From: Chloroflexota bacterium
Lineage (GTDB): Bacteria; Chloroflexota; Dehalococcoidia; UBA2979
Reading direction: 5' to 3'
Length of the DNA stretch: 26,819 bases
Assembly: GCA_947446155.1 (NCBI GenBank)
Contig: CANFFZ010000014.1
Span: forward strand, 1 to 26,819
The position numbers and the translations under genes were made by a program. The first letter of the stretch is position 1; each line of letters opens with the position of its first letter. This document shows positions 1 to 7,530 of the stretch, one piece after another. The notes beneath the pieces are model-generated. The model was not told the DNA's origin and did no database searches. It saw nothing but the letters and a program-made list of their open reading frames with translations.

Positions 1-388
1 CCGGTACCGCGAAGTGCGGTGCGCCGGCTGACCGGGCTCTTCCAATAGTTCGAGTCCACGTGCGTCCCTCCGGGTACGTAATCTCTGGCGCGTTGTCGCT
101 GAAATCCCTGATGACAAGCCCTGTGTACTCCTCCCAGCAACTACATTCGTGATTGTGCGAACAAGCACACACAACTCTCTCGTCGACAAAAAGTGCCATG
201 TCCCCGCCACATTGATCACCATTGATCACCGGTCGGCACCGCCGTCGCAGGGACGCTATGTCGCCAGGTTCTGGGGCGACGCAGTGCAGGCGCTGATTGC
301 ACATCACTACCAGATGTGTAGGGCTCAATCGGAATCTGAAAAACGATTGAATTCTCCCTCTTCGGGGCGGCGTACAGTGGAGTAGATG
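1..388. other. Intergenic region, no gene recognised
   Basis: I see no convincing coding sequence here. A 78-codon open frame at 149-385 has no ribosome binding site and no recognisable composition. The stretch contains an exact 10-bp tandem duplication (ATTGATCACC twice, 211-230), each copy holding a TGATCA palindrome, which could be a regulatory site. A peptide ABC operon often has its substrate-binding protein gene just upstream, and none is visible in this interval. Confidence 0.5.
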
Positions 389-418
389 TTGTAATGCAGG
401 TTCAACCCGTGCTATACA
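389..418 (+). promoter_or_regulatory. Candidate sigma-70 promoter of the peptide permease operon
   Basis: TTGTAA (389-394) and TATACA (413-418) match four of six bases each of the -35 and -10 consensus and are 18 bp apart. Transcription would begin near 425, giving a leader of about 55 nt before the GTG at 481. Prediction from sequence only. Confidence 0.35.
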
Positions 419-480
419 CAGCCACCCCCGGCGACGTGGGGTGTCCCGCAGGCGGCCATTTCGAGGGGAGCAGGCCACCC

Positions 481-1431
481 GTGCAGAGGTACTTAATTCG
501 ACGTGTGATCTTCATGGTGCCCACGATGATCGTGATGTCCATGTTTACGTTTGGGCTTCTTCGGCTGATGCCTGGTGACTTCATCACCGCGCAGATGGCG
601 GAAGCGCGCGGCGCCGACCAGGCGCAGATCGAACGCTGGCGGAGCGAGCTTGGGCTCGACCGGCCGGCGTACATCCAATACTTCCGCTGGACCGGTGGCC
701 TGATCAAGGGCGACTGGGGTCAGTCGTACTGGCTGAACGAGCCAGTCCTGAATGTGATCAAGCGCACGCTTCCCACCTCTCTGGAGTTGGGGAGCATCTC
801 GATCATCATCGGAATCATGATCTCGGTGCCAGTCGGTGTGCTCTCGGCGGTGAAGCAGAACACCTGGCTGGACTATCTGGGTCGAAGCATTTCGATCCTC
901 GGGATTTCGATTCCGAACTTCTTCCTGGCGACGCTCGTCATCATTTACGGCTCTCGTTGGTTCGGATGGTTCCCGCCACAAACGCCACAAAAGCTCTTCG
1001 AGAATCCGATCGGCCACGCGCAGCAGTTCCTGCCAGCGGCCTTCATTCTGGGCGCGGCCTTGTCGGCGCAGAACATGCGACTCATCCGCACCACGATGCT
1101 TGAGACGATTCGAGCGGACTACGTCCGGACGGCCCGCGCGAAGGGCCTGAAGGAGAGCGCGGTCATCTTCAAGCACGCGTTCCGCAACGCCCTGATCCCC
1201 GTCGTCACGCTCCTCGGCTTTCAGATCACGATCACCATTGGTGGTTCCGTGGTGGTGGAGCGCGCCCTGAGCGTGAACGGCATGGGCCGAGCGTTCATCG
1301 ATGCGGTGCCGCAGCGAGACTTCCCGCTGGTGCAGGGGATTCTGCTCCTGCTCGTGGGCGTGACGTTGCTCATCAACCTGCTGGTCGACCTGTCGTACTC
1401 GTACCTCGACCCGCGTATCCGGTACGCATAG
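481..1431 (+). CDS. Oligopeptide/dipeptide-type ABC transporter permease (DppB/OppB family)
   Basis: Inner-membrane permease of a peptide- or nickel-type ABC importer, 316 residues. The N-terminus (QRYLIRRVIFMVPTMIVMS) is the typical first helix of DppB-like proteins, followed by LMPGDF. The cytoplasmic coupling loop is visible as MRLIRTTMLETIRADYVRTA followed by RAKGL, the binding-protein-dependent transport signature. I chose GTG at 481 because GAGGGGAG (463-470) lies 10 nt upstream and the protein then starts as the family does. The same frame is open from 394, but the extra residues look non-coding. The DppC-type partner follows after a short gap. No binding protein or ATPase gene is adjacent in the window, so the substrate cannot be assigned. 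Confidence 0.9.
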   Translation: MQRYLIRRVIFMVPTMIVMSMFTFGLLRLMPGDFITAQMAEARGADQAQIERWRSELGLDRPAYIQYFRWTGGLIKGDWGQSYWLNEPVLNVIKRTLPTSLELGSISIIIGIMISVPVGVLSAVKQNTWLDYLGRSISILGISIPNFFLATLVIIYGSRWFGWFPPQTPQKLFENPIGHAQQFLPAAFILGAALSAQNMRLIRTTMLETIRADYVRTARAKGLKESAVIFKHAFRNALIPVVTLLGFQITITIGGSVVVERALSVNGMGRAFIDAVPQRDFPLVQGILLLLVGVTLLINLLVDLSYSYLDPRIRYA

Positions 1432-1467
1432 CACCAAACTTCCAGAGCAAATTTGAGTGGAGATGCC

Positions 1468-2403
1468 ATGACTTCAGCAGCACCCACCGTTCAGGTAGGG
1501 CAATCGACCTATCACGAACCCTCCGGTTTTTCGAAGACGATGAGTGGGATCAAGCACTTCGCACGGAAGCGGACGTTTGGCTTCATTGCCGGCCTGTTCT
1601 GCCTGTTAATCGTGTTCATCGCGATTGGCGCAGCGACCGGCATCCTGACGCCCTACAACCCGACCGCAGTTCACGGCGCTGACCGCCTGCTGCCGATGGG
1701 CTCGTACTCCTTGGACGGGACCCGCTTTTACCTGCTGGGCACGGACGAGTTTGGGCGCGATGTGTTTAGCCGCTTGATGAAGGGCGCGCAGCTCTCGCTC
1801 TACTTCAGCATTGGCGTGACCCTGTTCTCGATGTCGATTGGCAGCACGCTCGGACTCATGTCTGCCTACTTCGGTGGCACGTTCGACCTCATCCTCCAGC
1901 GCGTTGTGGACGCCGTTCAGACGCTCCCGCTGCTGGTCCTTGCGGTTGCCCTGGTGGCCATCCTGGGTGCCGGCATCTGGAAGGGCTTCTGGGTGCTGGC
2001 CGTCCTCTCGATCCCGCGGCCGCTGCGCGTGATCCGAGGGTCCGTGCTGTCTGTGCGCGAGGAGCTGTACATCCTCGCCGCGCAGAGTCTGGGTGCGACC
2101 GACAACCGCGTCATGTTCCGGCACGTCCTGCCGAACGTGATGGCACCGATGATCGTCCTCATCTCCTACGCCGTCGCCGTCACCGTGGTGACGGAGGCGT
2201 CGCTCTCCTTCCTCGGTGTTGGCGCTCAGCCGCCGACTCCGTCATGGGGCGTGATGCTAACGGGTTCCGGGCAGGCGTACTTCCAGACGAACCCGCGTCT
2301 GGCGCTGCTCCCCGGGTTCGCTATCTCGAGCATGGTGTTCGCCGTCAACATGTTTGGCGACGCCCTCCGCGACGAGCTCGACCCCCGCATGCGAGGCACC
2401 TAG
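1468..2403 (+). CDS. Oligopeptide/dipeptide-type ABC transporter permease (DppC/OppC family)
   Basis: Second membrane subunit, 311 residues, partner of the upstream DppB-like gene. It has the DppC pattern: an N-terminal cytoplasmic segment, one helix (about residues 40-62), the periplasmic motif LLGTDEFGRDVFSR, then the core helices and the coupling loop (IRGSVLSVREELYILAAQSLGA). The C-terminus, NMFGDALRDELDPRMRG, is characteristic of the family. ATG at 1468 is preferred over an in-frame TTG at 1453 because GGAG (1459-1462) sits 5 nt before it. The gene ends immediately before a strong hairpin. ATPase genes (DppD/F) are not in this window. Confidence 0.9.
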   Translation: MTSAAPTVQVGQSTYHEPSGFSKTMSGIKHFARKRTFGFIAGLFCLLIVFIAIGAATGILTPYNPTAVHGADRLLPMGSYSLDGTRFYLLGTDEFGRDVFSRLMKGAQLSLYFSIGVTLFSMSIGSTLGLMSAYFGGTFDLILQRVVDAVQTLPLLVLAVALVAILGAGIWKGFWVLAVLSIPRPLRVIRGSVLSVREELYILAAQSLGATDNRVMFRHVLPNVMAPMIVLISYAVAVTVVTEASLSFLGVGAQPPTPSWGVMLTGSGQAYFQTNPRLALLPGFAISSMVFAVNMFGDALRDELDPRMRGT

Positions 2404-2423
2404 CCCGCAGTCGCAGATGCAAC

Positions 2424-2451
2424 GCAGGGGCCCGCGCAAGCGGGCCTCTGC
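2424..2451 (+). terminator. Strong hairpin terminator after the peptide permease operon
   Basis: A 12-bp stem (2424-2435 with 2440-2451, one G.U pair) closes a GCAA tetraloop, 20 bp after the stop codon. No long T-tract follows, so it may act as an intrinsic terminator of the GC-rich type or as a 3'-end stabiliser. Confidence 0.6.
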
Positions 2452-2526
2452 TGTTGGCGCGGTCGAGGCGGCCGTCGGGAACCCATCCCGCGAGTACGAT
2501 GTGTCGCGTAGCCCGCGGAGGCGTCC

Positions 2527-2799
2527 ATGCGACTGTTCGTCCAACTCCAGCCCGGCGAAGCGGTCGTGCTGACCGTGCGCCGGCATTGGTCCTTCCTCGC
2601 GCTACCGCTTGCCGTCACGCTCCTGCTGGCTCTCTTGCCGGTGGCAGTCCTGCTGAGCATCATTGGTACGACCGACTGGTCGACGAGCGTGGACCGGCCC
2701 TTGATGGGCCTCGTAGCCGTCATCCTGGTGATCGCCGCGGTCCGCGCGTACTTCATCTGGTACGCGTGGGTCCATGACATGTGGGTCGTGACCAATTAA
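2527..2799 (+). CDS. PH-like (bPH_2) membrane protein, N-terminal part, ended by an in-frame TAA
   Basis: 90 residues with a good start: GGAGG (2517-2521) lies 5 nt before ATG 2527. The N-terminus (MRLFVQLQPGEAVVLTVRRHW) and two membrane helices (about residues 24-44 and 60-80) resemble YdbS/YvbH-like proteins with a bacterial PH domain. That domain normally continues after a VVTN-x-R-L motif. Here VVTN is followed by TAA (2797-2799), and the same frame then continues RLVDGQKRHWF, exactly what the domain should contain next. The codon replaced is probably Tyr, Gln, Glu or Lys by one base change. This piece is therefore either a truncated product, a pseudogene, or a sequencing error within a longer gene. 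The domain assignment is by pattern; its role is unknown. Confidence 0.65.
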   Translation: MRLFVQLQPGEAVVLTVRRHWSFLALPLAVTLLLALLPVAVLLSIIGTTDWSTSVDRPLMGLVAVILVIAAVRAYFIWYAWVHDMWVVTN

Positions 2800-2802
2800 C
2801 GG

Positions 2803-4200
2803 TTGGTGGACGGGCAGAAGCGCCATTGGTTTAGCGAAGAGGTCTCGACGGCTGACCTGCAGCACGTGCAGGACGTCGCACTCGATCGTCATGGTTTCTT
2901 CGCGACCGTACTGAAGTTCGGTGACCTCCGAGTGCAGACGGCCGCGGAGGTCACCGACTTCCTCCTTCGAGGGATTCCAAAGCCCCAGGAAGTCCTCGCC
3001 GTCCTGGATCGGACGCGTGACGCGACCCGTCGAGAGTCTCCGCCCACGCTCTTGCCCGCGTTCGACTTGCCGTCTCGGCACGCGCCCGCGACGATGAACC
3101 GTGTGGCGAGCATCTCGGGGGTAGGGATGTCGATTCGCGGACCCAGTCCGAAGTTTGAGCGTGCGCCAGTCCGCACTCGATCGCGCGTGAGCTACGCCGC
3201 GCGGCCTTCTCCCGTGCGCCACCTCAGATGGATTCTTCCACTCGCGGCATTACTCGGTGCGGCGCTCTTCGTCTTCATGGCGACGACGCGCGTGCGCGGC
3301 CCTTCGACCGCAGCGGCGTCCGGGGACGAGATCAGGGCGGCGGGGGTGCAGGGGACCCGCCCGACCAAGAAGTTGCTTGCTGCGCGGGGGCCGGCGCCTC
3401 GCCTAGAACCCGCGAGCGCGGGAGCGTTGCCCGTGATTCCGGCGCGCGCGTACGTGCTGATCGACGAGGCGTCCGGTGCCATCCTCGCGGAGTCGGGTGG
3501 CACACGCCGTCTCCCTCCGGCCAGCGTGACCAAGATCGCGACCGCCATCCTGCTCCTCGAGCTGGGCCACCTCGATGACACCATCACGATCGATGCGGAC
3601 TTCAGCACGCTCGCCCCCGACAGTTCGAGCATGGGACTGAGCGTCGGCGATCGATATTCGTTCCGCGACCTGCTGTATGGCCTCATGCTTCGTTCCGGGA
3701 ACGATGCGGCGCTGGCGATTGCGCAGGCCGTCTCCGGCGACGAGGCGCGCTTCGTGAACACGATGAACGCATTGGCGGCACGCCTGGACCTCCCCGACAC
3801 GCACTTCACCGACCCGCACGGCCTCGGTGGCCCCCAGCACTACACGTCCGCGCGCGACCTCGCGAGTCTCACACGGTACGGTTTCACGCTCCCCGGGTTC
3901 GCCGAGGTCGTCCGCACAACGCAGTGGGATACGCACGGGTCGGAGCGCACGGAACTCTGGAACTCCAACGTGTTCCTGTACATGTACGACGGAGCGGACG
4001 GCGTCAAGATCGGCTACACCGAGGAGGCGGACCGTACGCTCGTGGCGTCGGCGACGCGCGATGGGCGCCGCTTGATCGCGGTCGTGCTCGGCGACAGTTA
4101 CGCCGCAACACACGCGAGCCAGTTGCTGGACTGGGGCTGGGCCTCCACCTGCTGGCCGACACCGGGCGGCATCTGCGAGCGCGTGAAGCCGAGGGGCTGA
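2803..4200 (+). CDS. PH-domain C-terminal half fused in frame to D-alanyl-D-alanine carboxypeptidase (peptidase S11)
   Basis: The frame is open from TTG 2803 and has two parts. Residues up to about 80 complete the PH-like domain begun at 2527 (QHVQDVALDRHGFFATVLKF, then FGDLRVQTAAE). The rest is a penicillin-binding-type DD-carboxypeptidase. A separate start for the enzyme is plausible at ATG 3127, with GGGG at 3117-3121; that would give 357 residues with a cytoplasmic N-terminus, one helix (about 35-52) and an extracytoplasmic catalytic domain. In that numbering the S11 motifs are SVTK (S133/K136), SGN (190-192) and KIG (294-296, where KTG is usual). The enzyme trims the terminal D-Ala from peptidoglycan stem peptides. 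The lack of any stop between PH domain and enzyme makes a natural PH-S11 fusion of about 557 residues possible if the TAA at 2797 is not real. Enzyme identity is firm; start is not. Confidence 0.85.
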   Translation: MVDGQKRHWFSEEVSTADLQHVQDVALDRHGFFATVLKFGDLRVQTAAEVTDFLLRGIPKPQEVLAVLDRTRDATRRESPPTLLPAFDLPSRHAPATMNRVASISGVGMSIRGPSPKFERAPVRTRSRVSYAARPSPVRHLRWILPLAALLGAALFVFMATTRVRGPSTAAASGDEIRAAGVQGTRPTKKLLAARGPAPRLEPASAGALPVIPARAYVLIDEASGAILAESGGTRRLPPASVTKIATAILLLELGHLDDTITIDADFSTLAPDSSSMGLSVGDRYSFRDLLYGLMLRSGNDAALAIAQAVSGDEARFVNTMNALAARLDLPDTHFTDPHGLGGPQHYTSARDLASLTRYGFTLPGFAEVVRTTQWDTHGSERTELWNSNVFLYMYDGADGVKIGYTEEADRTLVASATRDGRRLIAVVLGDSYAATHASQLLDWGWASTCWPTPGGICERVKPRG

Positions 4201-4206
4201 CGAGGG

Positions 4207-4872
4207 CTAGTAGTACTGCCCAGCGATGATCGGCGTGGTGGACGGCGCGGTACGAGTCCCGTCCGGCTCGACCGTGACGGCGATCGTGTCGCCTCGAGTG
4301 AGGCGCACGGACACCGCCCAGGACCACGGACCTTCGCGGTCAGCGCCCACGACGCAGAGCGACTTCGGCGGCTGGCCCTCATGGATCAGCCAGACCTGGT
4401 AGACCTCGCTGTCCGGACGTGTGGGTAGTCCGCCGAGGCGGATGTTCGCGGTCGTGCCGTCGCCAACGCTGAGGTCGAAGAACGCGCTGCTGGTGGCGTT
4501 TCGCACCGCGAGTTGCTGCGGGGGCGGGCTGCCCCGGTCGAACACACCCGTGTATCCGAGGACGGCGAGGACGATGGCTGCGGCAGCAGCGCCGGACAAC
4601 AGCCCGGGGATCCAGCGCCGGTTCTTAGGTCGTGCCACTGGCCGCGCCTCGAGCCGCGCGATATCCAGGGCGCGAGCACGCAGTTCCGGCGAAGGCTCCG
4701 CCTCTGGTGCCGCGGAGGCAAGGGCGAGTACCGCGGCGCGGGCGCTCGCGTACTCCTCGTGCCAGTGCTCCGCGAGGTGGGTCTCGATGGCGGCCCGCTC
4801 GTCCGCATCCAGCAGGCCCAGTACGTACGCGCCGGCGAGTTCAGCGACCTCGTCGCACGTGAGCGGGTTCAC
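4207..4872 (-). CDS. Anti-sigma factor, RskA-like, membrane-anchored
   Basis: 221 residues starting at a GTG that overlaps the TGA of the upstream sigma gene (GTGA, 4869-4872), so the two are translationally coupled. The N-terminal part (CDEVAELAGAYVLGLLDADE) is an anti-sigma domain of the RskA/ASD type, one helix lies at about 89-110, and the C-terminal extracytoplasmic part carries the RskA-C pattern (YQVWLIHEGQPPKSL, then IAVTVEPDGTRTAPSTTPII). The zinc-binding H-x3-C-x2-C of ZAS anti-sigma factors is not kept: His32 is followed by His36 and Glu39. By analogy it holds the sigma factor at the membrane until proteolysis releases it. The signal is unknown. The gene converges with the carboxypeptidase gene, 6 bp away. 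Confidence 0.85.
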   Translation of the reverse strand: MNPLTCDEVAELAGAYVLGLLDADERAAIETHLAEHWHEEYASARAAVLALASAAPEAEPSPELRARALDIARLEARPVARPKNRRWIPGLLSGAAAAAIVLAVLGYTGVFDRGSPPPQQLAVRNATSSAFFDLSVGDGTTANIRLGGLPTRPDSEVYQVWLIHEGQPPKSLCVVGADREGPWSWAVSVRLTRGDTIAVTVEPDGTRTAPSTTPIIAGQYY

Positions 4873-5429
4873 GAGGCGGCTCCGAGGCTGAGGGAGCCGC
4901 GCAGCGCTCGGATGGCGTGATGCATGCGGCTCTTCACTGTCCCCAGCGGCACGCCGATGCGCTCCACGATCTCACGGTGCGACAACTGGGCGAAGTACGC
5001 CAGTTCCACAGCCTCTCGATGCTCCGGCGACAGCGATTGGAGCGCGGTCCGTACGCGGTCGCCCTCCATCGAGGAGATCGCGGCATCCAAGAGGTCGACG
5101 GCATGCAGGTCGACGCGGTCGGGGACGGCGTCGCCGGACTCGCGCTGCCGGATGCGGACACGGACGGCCTCCACGGCGCGACGGTGGACGATGGTGAGCA
5201 GCAGGCCCTCGACGGAGCCACGGTCAGCGGAGAGACGGTCAGCCTGCCGCCAGAGGGCGCGGTAGCCCTCCTGCACGGCGTCCTCGGCCGCGACGACGGA
5301 GGCGCGCGATGAGGTCTTCCACGCCGCGCCACCTTCCGCCTCGCGCGCCGCACGGGCGCATCGAGCGGAATTGTAGGCCGGGGTGGCGGAGCGAGCGTCG
5401 GGCAGTTCCCCACCCGACGCTCGCACCAC
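4869..5429 (-). CDS. ECF-type RNA polymerase sigma factor
   Basis: 186 residues. Region 2 is recognisable from AAEDAVQEGYRALWRQADR. Region 4 is clear: ALQSLSPEHREAVELAYF, then LSHREIVERIGVPLGTVKSR and MHHAIRALR. The first 45 or so residues (Ala/Arg/Ser-rich) do not look like region 2.1, which normally reads LYDRYAxxVYxLALRIL. Neither other frame restores a convincing version. The N-terminus may be divergent, wrongly framed by an indel, or eroded. GTG 5429 is simply the furthest plausible start, and no strong ribosome binding site decides it. The gene is coupled to the anti-sigma gene by a 4-bp overlap. ECF sigma factors usually activate their own promoter, and a 7-bp inverted repeat (5432-5438/5453-5459) lies just upstream. 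Confidence 0.8.
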   Translation of the reverse strand: MVRASGGELPDARSATPAYNSARCARAAREAEGGAAWKTSSRASVVAAEDAVQEGYRALWRQADRLSADRGSVEGLLLTIVHRRAVEAVRVRIRQRESGDAVPDRVDLHAVDLLDAAISSMEGDRVRTALQSLSPEHREAVELAYFAQLSHREIVERIGVPLGTVKSRMHHAIRALRGSLSLGAAS

Positions 5430-5636
5430 GGATCACGGTGTACGGCGTTGCTCCGTGATTCTTCAGTGGATGCGCGCTCGAGGCGGTACCCGCGGGGGGC
5501 GAGGTCCGACCACGCAGCGCGCTAGGGCTGAGGGCGACGAAATCGTCGACATAACGATCACCTCGCCTTCGGCCGATGCACGTAGTTCGCACAGGCGGAG
5601 CGATCGGTTTATTTCGAGTCGGAGGCTGCCCGAGGG
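5430..5636. promoter_or_regulatory. Upstream region of the sigma/anti-sigma operon
   Basis: About 200 bp without a gene, between the start of the sigma gene and the 3' end of an ABC ATPase gene, both on the minus strand. The only structure I see is ATCACGG (5432-5438) facing CCGTGAT (5453-5459) with a 14-nt loop. It may be part of the sigma promoter or a weak terminator for the ATPase gene. No promoter hexamers are convincing. Confidence 0.3.
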
Positions 5637-6446
5637 CTAACGAGCGGCGGCGGCCGGGATCACGATCGGGACGCCGCTGGTGGGGTGAGGAAGCACTGCT
5701 ACGTGTGGGCCGTACGCGGCCAGGATGTGTTCGGCAGTCACCACCTCGCGTGGGGCACCGGAGGCCAACACGCGGCTGTCGTGGAGCAGCACCATCCGGT
5801 CGCAGGACGCGGCCGCGCTCGTCAGGTCGTGGACGACGACGAGGATTCCTGCACCTTCCGAGGCCAGCGCGCGGAGCAGTTCGAACAGGGTCGCCTGCGC
5901 CTCGGCGTCCAGGTTCGCGCTCGGCTCGTCCAGGAGCAGCAGGCGGGCCTCCTGCGCGAGCGCACGTGCGATGAAGGCGCGGCGGCGCTCGCCCCCTGAG
6001 AGGGTCCCGAGAGGGCGCGGTGCGAGGGCATCACAGCCGGCGCGTCGCATCGCCTCGTTCACCGCTTCGTGGTCGTGCGCGGACGGGCGCCGGAGGAGAC
6101 CAAGGTGGGGATACCGCCCGAGGGCCACGAGTCCTCTAACCGTCATGGTGGGGGGCGCCTCGGGGAGTTGCTCGACGACGGCCACGAGGCGCGCGCGCTC
6201 GCGTCGGTCGACTTCGTGGAGTGGTGTGCCGAGCAGTCGGACATCGCCCGAGGTGTGGCGCGCACCAGCGAGCGCGCGCAGCAGCGTGCTCTTCCCGGCG
6301 CCGTTCGGCCCGACGAGCCCGACGATCTCGCCCGCACGCACTTCGATGGCGATGTCGCGCACGATGTCGCGCTCGCCGATCCGGACAGTGACGCCCTCGG
6401 CATGCAGCAGCGTCGCGGAGACGGTCGAGGCGGTCACAGTGTCCAC
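5637..6446 (-). CDS. ABC transporter ATP-binding protein, FecE/BtuD family
   Basis: 269-residue ATPase of an iron-chelate/vitamin B12-type importer. Walker A is GPNGAGKST, the signature is LSGGERRRAFIARA, Walker B is LLLLDEPSANLD, and the switch histidine lies in VVVHDL. The stretch VEQLPEAPPTMTVRGLVALG is typical of the FecE/HmuV group. Its GTG start overlaps the end of the permease gene by 13 bp, so the pair is co-translated. No substrate-binding protein accompanies this pair. It may borrow the one encoded at 15613 or one outside the window. The substrate could be a ferric siderophore, haem or corrinoid. Confidence 0.88.
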   Translation of the reverse strand: MDTVTASTVSATLLHAEGVTVRIGERDIVRDIAIEVRAGEIVGLVGPNGAGKSTLLRALAGARHTSGDVRLLGTPLHEVDRRERARLVAVVEQLPEAPPTMTVRGLVALGRYPHLGLLRRPSAHDHEAVNEAMRRAGCDALAPRPLGTLSGGERRRAFIARALAQEARLLLLDEPSANLDAEAQATLFELLRALASEGAGILVVVHDLTSAAASCDRMVLLHDSRVLASGAPREVVTAEHILAAYGPHVAVLPHPTSGVPIVIPAAAAR

Positions 6447-7525
6447 CGCCGGCGACGCCGCATCAGCAAGAGGAAGGCGGGCCCGCCGATGAATGCGGTG
6501 AGGATGCCCAGCGGGACTTCCTGCGGATCAATAATCGTCCTCGCGAAGGTGTCGATGAGCACCAAGAACGTTGCGCCGTAGATCAGGGAGAGCGCGAGCA
6601 GCCTTCGGAACCCGCCGCCCCACGCCAGACGCACGGCGTGCGGCACCATCAGCCCTACGAAGCCGATGATCCCCGCGACGGCGACAGCGGCCGCTGCCAT
6701 CAGCGACGCGGCCGTCAGCACAATTACTTTCGTGCGCGCCACGTGCAGCCCGAGGTGCTCCGCCTGCTCTTCGTCCAGTTGAAGGACGTCGAGCGCCCTC
6801 GACGTGAGTGCGAGTACGGCCGCTCCTCCGAGCACGTACGGCAGCGCGAGGCCGACGCGAGTCCAGGTGGCGGTGTTCAGACCCCCGAAGATGAAGGCGA
6901 AGATCGGCTGCGCCTTCTCACCGCCCGTGAGCAGGATGAACGACGAGACCGCCGAACAGACGGCCGACAGCGCGACCCCCACGAGGATGAGCGAGACGCC
7001 GTCTACCTCCCCGCCGGAGCGCGCGAGCATGGTCACGAGTACCACAACGACCAGCGCCCCCGCGAACGCGCTCGCCGGCACCCACCCGAAGCCGTAGGAG
7101 TCCATCGGCAATGGCGAAACGATCGCGAGCGAGGCGCCGAGCGCCGCACCCGAGGCGATGCCGAGCAGGAACGGGTCGGCGAGCGGGTTGCGGAACACGC
7201 CTTGGTACGCCGCGCCGGAGCCGGACAGTGCAGCGCCCACGAGTACTGCCGCGGTCACCCTCGGCAGGCGCACGTCAAAGATGATCCGCTCCCATGTCGC
7301 GGGTGCGTCCGGGTGCAGCGTGACCCACGGCAACCGGTCGAGAATGAACGCAACGGTCGTCCCCACGGGGATGGGCGCCGCACCTCGTGTCAGCGCCAGC
7401 ACGCAGGCGAGTGCGAGGAGCGCCAGTCCGAGGGCAACCGGGCCGAGTGCGCGCGCGAAGGATGCCGCGCGTGCCAGCGGCGGCGTGCCGGTCGTCCGCG
7501 CAGACTCGATGTTGGGTGTGGCCAC
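6434..7525 (-). CDS. Iron-chelate/corrinoid ABC transporter permease, FecCD/BtuC family
   Basis: 363-residue polytopic permease. The family signature is present (SGAAYQGVFRNPLADPFLL, then GIASGAALGA), as is the C-terminal VAVAGIIGFVGLMVPHAVRL with the EVPLGILTAFIGGPAF block. I place the start at GTG 7525, 5 bp after the htpX stop. The frame stays open 74 codons further upstream into htpX, but that part is Arg/Pro-rich shadow sequence. Around ten membrane helices are expected. The gene is the fourth in a minus-strand run (ModE-like, LemA, HtpX, permease, ATPase) and overlaps the ATPase gene by 13 bp. Confidence 0.88.
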   Translation of the reverse strand: MATPNIESARTTGTPPLARAASFARALGPVALGLALLALACVLALTRGAAPIPVGTTVAFILDRLPWVTLHPDAPATWERIIFDVRLPRVTAAVLVGAALSGSGAAYQGVFRNPLADPFLLGIASGAALGASLAIVSPLPMDSYGFGWVPASAFAGALVVVVLVTMLARSGGEVDGVSLILVGVALSAVCSAVSSFILLTGGEKAQPIFAFIFGGLNTATWTRVGLALPYVLGGAAVLALTSRALDVLQLDEEQAEHLGLHVARTKVIVLTAASLMAAAAVAVAGIIGFVGLMVPHAVRLAWGGGFRRLLALSLIYGATFLVLIDTFARTIIDPQEVPLGILTAFIGGPAFLLLMRRRRRWTL

Positions 7526-7530
7526 GTCGC

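Noticed and set aside
149..385. 78-codon plus-strand frame
   Set aside because: No ribosome binding site and no patterned sequence; it ends just before the predicted promoter.
493..1437. Long minus-strand open frame opposite the DppB-type permease
   Set aside because: Arg/His/Asp-rich shadow translation of a strongly recognisable permease; no family resemblance.
2797..2799. Programmed stop-codon readthrough at the TAA
   Set aside because: TAA followed by C is not a known leaky context and no recoding hairpin or pseudoknot is evident. Mutation or sequence error is simpler.
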